Below, one piece after another: positions 55,106-64,000 of a DNA stretch of 64,000 bases (the first letter of the stretch is position 1; each line of letters starts with the position of its first letter). This stretch comes from Muricea muricata. Lineage: Eukaryota; Cnidaria; Anthozoa; Malacalcyonacea; Plexauridae. The stretch lies in contig OY979719.1 in assembly GCA_963855995.1 (NCBI GenBank), forward strand, positions 2,666,001 to 2,730,000, given 5' to 3'. The notes below the pieces were generated by a model, which saw only the letters and a program-made list of their open reading frames with translations, made no database searches and was not told the DNA's origin. A program made the position numbers and the translations under genes.

Positions 55106-58100
55106 TTATAAAGCACTAGAAGTTTGCAACTGATACACCCGAGCACCTTTCTTCAGCAAGAAATTTTGGTTGTTCAGAGAGTAGAGGAAATCTTCAAAAC
55201 CACTTATTCCCAATTTTAGATCCTGACAAAAATAAATACTTTACTATCAGGTATTTTGAGTATATTATGAGATACATTTGTAAATATTTAATTCATGGAT
55301 TTCACTATGCCGTTGATTGAAGCTGGTATAGGCCTGTAGGGTCCATCTCAACTCTATTCATTTGATGCTTATGTCATAGATTAAGGATACATAGATATGC
55401 AACTGAAAAATTGTTTTTGTTTTACAAGCGACTAGGACGAAAGCATAACTTTATTTGTTGCTTGAAATATACAGGGCAACTTCTTTTTATATATTTCTGT
55501 AAACCAAGGCAATCTAGTGGAAAGTTTTCTTTAAATTGTTATTTGACATTATGGTCAACACATGCTAGAAACATTTGATTCACTACTTGATTTAGAGTTG
55601 ACTGAAAACTATGACATTACATGAAACCCAGGAATTCTTGGTACATTATAAAGATCAACTCTGGAACATATTTTACATAATACACATACCTTTGCAATCT
55701 GTCTCATTTGGTCGACCGTAAAAAGAGTATTATATTCCAACTCTGAAATCCTTTCTAGTTCAGCAATAAAACGTTTTGCCTGAAAAAACGTGTAAGATTT
55801 TGTGGAATACTATATGGTAGAGTGAGAAGCGGTGAGGGGGTAGGGTCTACCCCCTGGCATCCACAAATACTTTGCTCTCATTGTTGCCTACCTGTGCTTG
55901 TTTGCTCATACCAGAGCCGTTCTGCGAGCGTCTAAAGTCGATATTCCCGAAATCATCGCTGTAAGTATCAACTAGACTAAAAAATAAAAGTCGTCGTTTT
56001 ACCTTATCTTTCAAGAAATGGCACATTATCTAGTGGTTCAAATGTTGGATAACACTCCCCCACGCCCCTTAGGTAGCAAATACGATACGTGTAAAAAACT
56101 ATGAACAATGCCTAAAAAGCTTCACTATTGCAGTGGTATTGCTAGAATGGAGATAGTGGAGGGAAGCTAACCCCCTACCCTCAACCAGAGAGGATGTAAA
56201 TGGCCCTAAATCGTACCTGCATTTCATAATCTCGATGACGTCAGCAGCATCTTGTCTGGTCGCTTCTTCCCGAAGTTCAAGCCTTGCACGAGCTTCTGTA
56301 AGTCGTACTAATGATTCCAGCTGCCTCGTAGTAATAGGAGTGCTGTCTTGAGATTGATGTTGTTGACGTAAATTTATGTAAAATTTCTACGGAAAAGAAG
56401 TACTCAATATATGATAGATTTTGAGGATATTCTTTCAGGACTACTGTACTTAAGTTATAACAAGACATTTGTAAGAATTATACTTATTTATTGTGCCCTT
56501 GTTTCCTGGCTCAAACTGAACGCCTCTCCCCCACCCCATTTGCTCAGGTAGATTTCGCCCATGATTCGGTTTCCTCCCACAGCCATACATTAGGTTGGTA
56601 TCAACGCCTTACCACGACCCTTTTACCGTGCTGTAGTTGCGCTCCATGACCAGACGTGAGTCGCAACGTAGCTACCAACACACCCTTAAATACCTGAAGT
56701 TCGTCAGCAGCTTCTTCCGACAAGGTTGGATGGACGTACTTCCTTGCGTAGGCAATGTACTGTTGGAGTAGAATGAATAAAATAGTCATGCATCATATCA
56801 CTGTGTCATTTATGGTGAAACTTTATTCTAACCTTTCTCAATAATACGATTGGTAATGGATCAAAATGCTGACCAGGCACAAGCTATAAAATAATACAAA
56901 ACAAAAATATATATTTTAGGTATTTAGCTGTCCATATTGTTACAGTACTGAACATGCATTATTACTGTATGCACGGTAATATTCACAAGGGAGGATTAGG
57001 TACTTTAAGTCTTTCTGATAGAGGTTTATCCGCTTCCCATTGGGCTCGCATGCTTGTGCATTCATTCTGAGTGCCAACCTATAAATTACAGTTGATAAAT
57101 ACATTAAGATTTCTTTTGTCTTACTAATGTTTACTGATGGCATAAAATGAACAACTGATGTTGGCAATACCTCTGTACTACGTCGAACCGTTACAGTTTC
57201 AAATGGGCTGACAAAACAAAGAAACAATTGATTAATAATTTCTTCCTGACAGAGCGCTATGAGAAAAAAGAGGGAAGTCGACCACTCGAAGGTGAAGAGC
57301 TTTTGAATAACAGCTGGATATCGTTTTAAAAGCTGTACCAATTATTTCTCAACCACGAAAGAATTGGTCGAAACGTGGTACAAAAGTATTTCAGCAAGCT
57401 GGGATTTCCGTCAATGAGTAATAGATAAAGCATTTGCATCCGAATGTGTCTGATTTACAACCGATCTGATTGTGATTTACAGCCGCTTGCCTTGAAAACG
57501 TTCGTTTTCTCTCATAATCTCAAACAAATGAATTTTATCATGAATTTTACAAACGAATGATTGGTTTGAGTGTAGTTAAGCTATGTTCATTCATAAAGTT
57601 TAGAACCAACTTCTTTTTCCCAGAATGCATTGCCATGACATGTTCAGACAGTATAGAATCCATGTCCTAAAATGGGCAACAAAAATTGCCTTTAAAGTTA
57701 GTGAATTCTGTAACGTAAAGTACCATATAGAATTTTACAAAAAAATAGTTTCATATTTACTTCGTCCGGTTTGTCCAGCATAATAAAGACCTGTATGACA
57801 AATAGAAAAACTCAGTCAAGAATGTAACAATAAGAAACAATTATGTAACTGTAGTCAGAATCCTAAAACTCCGAAAGTGACTTGCAAATTATGCTTACCA
57901 GGTCAAACCTAGAGAGGAGCGCACTTCCCATCCTAAAAGGAAAATATTTTTAGTTTGTACTTGTATCCAGGTGATGTTCTATTCATTGAACAACCAGACC
58001 TCCAATAATTTTACTGGCTATAGTTTGCAATTCTATTTACAGTAAACTCGAGGAAACGTACTTTAAGTTCTCGGCAACAGTCTTTGCCTTGTTATAATGA

Positions 58101-61100
58101 CCTCCCGCAGGATTGGCAGCCGCAAGAATGGAAGCTCTTGCAGGCAAACTTGAAATAGAAAAAAAACACAGGAAAATAAGGAACAGCAACTTTATGATTT
58201 AGTGTCAAAGAAGCTTCTCGTAGAACTTTCTACAGAGGAAATGGGCCAATTTCTTTCTCAAAGCTTTTCCTTAGACCCTGAAGATGGCGACATCGGCTGT
58301 CCTGGTACTGTATTTTCATAGTGGTAGGAGCAAGGAAAGATTCACTTGGTTACTTTGTTAAACAGACCTACTCTTCTTGAAGTGTCTCATTACAGTTTAT
58401 ATTGTATACCTGCATACCATGCCAGCTTTTGCAATACTGATACATTGCTGTTCCTAAGGAAAATGCAAGAACGCTTCAGAAAGTTGAAAAATCCTCTTAT
58501 CTATTCCAATAGTTTTCAAATTTCATGAAACAGACAACGGTTTTCCTTTCTGGCCAGCATTTGGAGAAGGTGGATGTATTTGACTTACCATTGCTTCCAA
58601 CAGAGATTGATGTTGACTTTTCATCTTATCAAACTCGTCAATACAACAACATCCTTGATCAGCCAAGACTAGAGCCCCAGCTTCGAGAGCATATTCTCCT
58701 GTAGAACTTTCTTTTGAAAGAGTCACCTGTGTTGAAAACAATATAATATATGACCATCTGGAGCACCCATTTCGGTAAAACTAATATTTGCAGGATTTTG
58801 TGTGTAAAATCCTGTAGGTTTCCTGCGGGTACTCGGGGGTTTTAGCTAGTAGTGTGTGTGTGGGGGGGGGGAGGCTTTCGCCTAGAAGCTATTAGTGTGT
58901 GTGTGGGGGGGGGGGGCTTTTGCCTGGAAGCTAGTAGTGTGTGTGTGTGGGGGGGGGGTAAGGTATGTCCAGGAAACTTGAATTGCTTTGAGTTAAGATT
59001 AGCCGCAAACAGACCCCATCGCAGTTTTGCTCCAGACACGAGTCATACGGTGGTATTAAGGTGGCTGCCAGAGGCGTTATTGTATTTTTTTCAAAGATCT
59101 TGTATTGTTATTTGAACGTACGGTCAATCCAGCGGCAGAGGTTGTGTTCCCGCACACATAGACTCCGCGAGGTGCCAAGTTAGAAACAGCTTGAAGCATC
59201 TGAAAAAAAGAGTGTTATTACGAATGCACCAACCATAGAAACGCGAGAGTTTGAATGAAAGCTGTCGGAACTATTGCGCTTTGTTTGGAAGTTAAGACGC
59301 CAGGGAAGATAGTACTCTTACTCCAAATTTAATAGAAATAAACAAACCTGACTTTTACCAAGTCCTGGGTCACCAACAACAAGGATGTGGGGATTACTGC
59401 GTACAGGAATACTGTTCTAAAATATTGAATCCAGTTTTTAGAGAAGATCTAGCTTTAGCTTAGATCCAAGCAGAAAAATTGTGAGAAATTAGGTCATACC
59501 GTGTCAGTTTTGTGATTTTGACAACCTCCAAACAGACCAAGGACAAGCCCAGCTTTCACTAGCTGAAACGAAAACAATACACAATTATATGTTTTGTTGG
59601 GTATATCTATGCACTACATGACAAGTAGCATACGATTCTTACTCTGCTGTATGTGAGGGAGTGATAACGCAAGGAAATGTCATATTACAGTGCTTGTCGC
59701 TGGAAAACTCATTCCCCAAAACGAGGGCCTAGTTGTACGAAAGATAGATGTGACACCAGAGATATTGAGCTCAAGAGATAAAAAGTGACTTCAACTTGAA
59801 AACGATTAAACGTCAATATGAGTTTTACCAGTTACTGAAAATGTTTGGAGGGTTTGAGAAAATCTCATAGTGCTTAGCGCCATTCACCGATCGTACAAAC
59901 GAGCCATGAATGTCAATCGTAAGTAACAAATGGACCATTCCCCTATTAGACAAACTTTTGAATTTGGAAAATCAATTAGCACAGCAGAAAAGAGCATCCT
60001 AAATTTCATACGATTGTCAAGTTTGGTTGGAAAATATAGTCCTTTAAAGTTTGCGAATTTTGTACACTTTTGTATAACGTACGGAAAAGCGTTACCACTA
60101 CGTGGAAATGTGGTAACACTTTTTCCCGCGTAATACAAAAGTATACAAAATCCGCAAACTTTATATTACTATATTTTTGACATTTTACAATATTTTACAA
60201 GCAAACTTCACCGTCTCACTAAATTCAGGAAGCTCTTTCCAACTGTGTTAAAATTGTTTTCGAATTTAAAAGTTTGTCTAATTGGGGGATGATGCATTGG
60301 ATAAGTAGCTACTTGTTAAAATACACTTATCATTAGGGTAGTAAAGCTACAAAGTTTAATTACCTCGCGACCATAAATGGCTGGGCACATTGACCTATGT
60401 AAAAGGCACAAAATGTTTTGAGATTATCTTTCACAAAAAAACCAATAACAAAACACTTTTGAGAATATTATAATGTGCTGCAACGATTTTATGTGAATGT
60501 TTTAACAACCAACCCAACAATCAACTGAAATAAATTCTTTTGCGCTTGAATTTCTTGAATGGCATACATATCCTGTAAGAAATAATCAGATTAAGACTAG
60601 CTTGAATTCTTCAACAAGAACAACACACGTGCGTAACAGGTGTAGGTTCAATTTCTCGCGGAAGACCTGCAGTTGTTGGATATTTTTTCAACTGTTCCCA
60701 GTTTGGCTTTCAAAATGTGTATAATACATAGATACTGGACAGCTTTATCGCTCCAAAAATGTCCTCAACCAATTCACTAGCTGCACAACTGATCTTGTGC
60801 TGCGTGCATGTATAGAGCACAGAACTTGCTGTTTCTTCGGTCAAAGCTTGCCATCCAGAAAGACACCAAAATTGCATGAGACACCACAATAGATAGCTCG
60901 ATCTATTCTACTTAAAATAAAATGGTCGTCCACAAGTCTAGTACAGGCCTTGTGCTTGTTATTTAAACTATATATTTCATAATCTTTTTAATGTTTCATA
61001 GAATCCAGACAATGCTACCCTTTTCAGTAAAGGCGTGCTCTGCACGAAGACACTATCTCTAACTTGCTTATAACAAGTAATGGATAGTTCCATCAATTAT

Positions 61101-64000
61101 ACTGTAAGTAAAATAGTCGCCCACAAGTCCAGTACAGGCCTTGTGCTTGTTAGTTAAACTATAAACGATCTTCCCTATCTTTACCTTCATTTGATATCCT
61201 GCAATAATCTCGCTTTCGTTTTCTGCCGTCACTTCATCTTTGCAATTTTGAACAGAATTTGCAAAGATGTACAAGAGAAACATTGCCTTCTCTTTACTTC
61301 GGCTCTTGTTTTCATCAGCATCCGACACCTTGACCACGCCGCAAACTTTCACAATATCTCCAGGCACGACACTGTCAACTTGTTAAACAGAATTGAAAAG
61401 ATGAAAGAGACAAACTAAACCAAAGAAACTGGAAATAAGACCCCGTCTACACCGTACCAGATGGCCACCATATCAAATTGGATAGTTTGAAGACGAGTGT
61501 AGCTTTTAAATTTATGATAATATTAAGACCCTGTCATACGATGCAATTTTTCTTGCAACTCGCAATGCAATTCTACTCTTGGGAGATGTAAAATTGGCAA
61601 ATACATGTTTCCATCGCAGTTTGCTAGTATATTTTTAACATACCAAATATTTGTCCCAAATTGACATCTCTTAAGAGTAGAATTCCGTTGCAAGTTGCAA
61701 GAAAAATTGCACCGTGTGACTGGGCCTTTACAGAATCTAATAACAACTCATCATAGACGAAGTGGTAAGAGCAAATATGACCACAAATTGCCCGAACTTG
61801 ATGTGGTGACCAATGCAGGTCCGGCATCGTGTAAACGAGGTCTAAACCTACCAAGATCAGACGTAAGCTCACACTCTACTGTTCTCGGAATGCGTCCCGT
61901 TTCTCTCTGATCGTCAGCAATTATCTCCTGGATTCTAGGAAATGTGTGCGACAGACATAATTTAGCGGACTGCCGGGAATGTGTGCTACACTCAAATTTA
62001 TGTTTAGAATTCTGTGTGTGTCGTTTAGGCAGGAAAGATCCTCTGGTGTTGTACCAAACATCTTTCCATCCTAGCGCAAATTTCTTGCCAAATCATCGAT
62101 TTTAAAGATTGAACTTACTTTATTGTTTGCCAATCGATAGTTTTAGTTAATGGTGAACTTTCTTGCGGAATGAAAATTCTTCCACGGCACGACTCCGACT
62201 CGCACTAGATCATGGAAACAATTACCATGTCATTTATATATATAGTATATACAGTATACACAAAAAAGCCAAGATTTTCAGACGAAGCTCTGGCAATAAT
62301 CGAATTGTTCATACCTTGGTGGGTAGTTTGTACTTTCCATCTGGTAAAGACAACACCTGTGAAATATTTTGAAGATATCCCTGTAGTTAATTCTATCTAC
62401 AAGGTGTCACCACATTGTGCATATTGTCTATTTTCCGTTTTTCCCACCTGAGTTTCTTTGCATAAGTTGCACATGAATGCCATATGTGTCACTTGGGGCT
62501 TTATGCTGCTAACTCTGACCACCGTTCCACAAATTGCGACAAATTTTCCTGTGTTATATATAGGGGGAAAGTGACTGCACATCCTAGTGTTTATAACTAT
62601 GTATGCATAGTAAGATTGATTGCCTACATGGCTACATACAGATTGTTCAAAGCATGACTTAAAACCACTGATTGAGATAACACAAGTATACAAGTACCTG
62701 AATATGTAACTACAGCCTAAATTACTACTTCTAATTGATGTACAGTATCTTGCTAACTCAATCCATAGATACTGCACTGCATCACTACTCGCACTGGCAG
62801 TTACTGATGACATACCATAGCAGTTAGCCTTTAGGCTTTTCAATGGTGTGATTGGAGTATAATTATAAATCCTACACAAGCAAGAAGAGAATTAAAAGAT
62901 AATTGAATTTATTCTTAATTTGTCATGAAATAATACAACACAGAAACAATAAACAACCTTGCTTGAATACGAGGCAATTCAAATAAGAGCTGGACATTTG
63001 ATTGGCTTAATTCCTCATATCTAGCAACAAGTACCTGTAAAGCATGATCAAGCTCAATCTTGGGTGATTAGGGTGAAGGACAGTGATTAGATCTATCATG
63101 TCAATAACTAATTATTTGATTACAATTTTAGCAGTGTTCTGCTTAACAAAAACATATATATTAAGTACTTTCCAGCCAATACAATACAACACCTGATGAA
63201 CAGCAAGGCTCAGAGCAGAAAGAGTTTTATCTGGATTATCTTTAAGATCTTCTGCAATACTAGGTATACTTTCCAGGATATCTATGAGAAGCAATCAATT
63301 ACTCATACCATGTAGATCAGCGTAGATTGTTTACATGTAATATTTGATGATTTTACTTGTCAAGAGAGCACAGCCATAGCCAAGATTTTCTCTGAGGGGA
63401 AGGGGGGGGGGGGGGAGAGAAAACCTGAGGGAAGACCTGTTTTAGAATTACTAATTCTCAGGGGCAGCAATCCTGCCAAGGGGAGGGGAGCACATGCCCC
63501 AGTGGCCCCCACTGGCTACATCTCTGCAAGAGAATACATATCAAAACTTGACAGTCTTTCTTCACCTGCATGTAAAGTAAGTTCCTTGAAGTCAAATGTT
63601 TTTGCTCCTGTTGATTCAATTTCACCCTGACAAAAGGTACAAACATTAATTTAATGAAGGTGGGCATACTAGAAGCCCACGCCTATAAAGAGCTACATAT
63701 TGAGCTACATAACTCCTGGAAACAACAAAAACAAAGTACCAACGGAAATCTGTCACCAAAGCTTTCAATGTAAGTTACAAAAGCTTGGATTTTCTTGGCC
63801 AGAGATGAGCCAGCAATGTAAGCTGTTAAAAAGATGCTTATAAGAACATTTATTGTTTTTCATCAAATTTCATTTCATTTACTGTAATAAAACCATACCA
63901 TCATCTGGGAAGTACAAGTGCCAGTTTCTATATGGACAGTTGCCCAATGTTGTTTGTTGAAGGGCTGGTCTAGGTTGAGAATTTCTGTCAGGTATTTGAG
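55106..64000 (-). CDS. MCM8: MCM8 DNA helicase (5' end outside the window)
   Basis: Thirty minus-strand exons: 64000-63899, 63822-63740, 63626-63566, 63281-63193, 63034-62958, 62871-62816, 62548-62448, 62356-62315, 62204-62119, 61934-61852, 61378-61185, 60572-60514, 60394-60364, 59562-59500, 59416-59348, 59199-59122, 58726-58589, 58453-58410, 58148-58062, 57932-57899, 57790-57761, 57666-57611, 57207-57171, 57078-57004, 56883-56833, 56759-56694, 56386-56217, 55976-55892, 55779-55690, 55222-55106. They give 783 residues (human 840). Zinc-finger pairs CNLC and CESESC, Walker [10 protein letters not shown], Walker B CIDEFDKM, arginine finger SALLSRFD and the C-terminal winged helix are all present. 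MCM8 pairs with MCM9 as a helicase in homologous-recombination repair and meiosis. The [11 protein letters not shown] and CCCIDEF segments follow MCM8, not MCM2-7. The start codon lies beyond 64000. Confidence 0.96.
58845..58960. repeat. Three-copy tandem repeat with (TG)n and poly(G)
   Basis: Three ~40-bp units, each AGCTAGTAGTGTGTGTG-like, then 9-13 G, then GGCTTTTGCCTGGA-like. It lies in the MCM8 intron between exons 59199-59122 and 58726-58589. Confidence 0.85.
59755..59875. repeat. Interspersed repeat, family E, copy 2
   Basis: GATATTGAGCTCAAGAGATAAA, AAAGTGACTTCAACT and GGTTTGAGAAAATCTC parallel the stretch at 32545-32665. It is in an MCM8 intron just ahead of a family-B element. Confidence 0.6.
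59932..60293. repeat. Foldback MITE-like repeat, family B, copy 2
   Basis: It shares ends (GGACCATTCCCC and TAATTGGGG), the core GCGTTACCACTACGTGG and most of both arms with 31505-31877, same orientation. It is inserted in the MCM8 intron between exons 60394-60364 and 59562-59500. Confidence 0.92.
61524..61729. repeat. MITE-like repeat, family C, copy 2
   Basis: It matches 40534-40733 along its length: a degraded left end (AAGACCCTGTCATACGATGC) and an intact right end (CACCGTGTGACTGGGCCTTT). It is inserted in an MCM8 intron. Confidence 0.9.
63399..63416. repeat. Poly(G) tract
   Basis: About 13 consecutive G, preceded by AAGG, in an MCM8 intron. A similar run lies at 51029-51040 in an OMA1 intron. 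Confidence 0.8.

Noticed and set aside
61935..62118. Long open frame running into the MCM8 exon at 61852-61934
   Set aside because: At first it looked like one exon, but the real upstream exon (62119-62204) encodes the CESESC zinc-finger pair and splices in phase; reading through hits an immediate TAA.

Overview
This is a 64 kb piece of an animal nuclear genome. It is AT-rich, with intron-split genes using GT-AG introns of roughly 0.1-2.3 kb and many short foldback (MITE-like) repeats. Gene content and intron density point to an early-branching metazoan, most likely an anthozoan cnidarian (sea anemone or coral). That placement is inference from memory of protein families; no search was run. 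I found no bacterial operons, rRNA, tRNA or CRISPR array.

Layout, left to right. (1) 435-1672 (+): last exon of a laminin-G, mucin-stalk, single-pass membrane protein. (2) 2676-4939 (-): a complete four-exon gene for a secreted phage/pesticin-type muramidase. (3) 6278-14330 (+): a complete 17-exon MSK kinase (RPS6KA5/RPS6KA4 type). (4) 15744-16241 (-): single-exon PRORSD1 (prolyl-tRNA editing domain), head-to-head with (5) 16745-24645 (+): mitochondrial initiation factor 2, MTIF2. (6) 27295-29304 (+): an intronless CUB/LDL-A membrane receptor with three PPxY motifs. (7) 29.4-48.3 kb: a gene-poor tract of foldback repeats, holding one candidate gene (33818-36425, -) for a small secreted six-cysteine peptide behind a clear TATA promoter. 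(8) 48310-52208 (-): OMA1 mitochondrial protease, only 175 bp from the start of (9) 52384-54320 (+): CAAP1. (10) 55106-64000 (-): MCM8 DNA helicase, 30 exons seen, with its 5' end beyond the right edge.

Exon models were built by hand. Each junction was checked for AG/GT sites and for phase, and summed lengths are whole codons in every complete model. Functional links: PRORSD1 and MTIF2 both act in translation and share a promoter region. OMA1 and CAAP1, a mitochondrial stress protease and an apoptosis modulator, also share a promoter region. CAAP1 and MCM8 converge. The rest are unrelated neighbours. At least three foldback families occur in two or more copies, and one foldback carries telomere-like TTAGGG repeats in its core.
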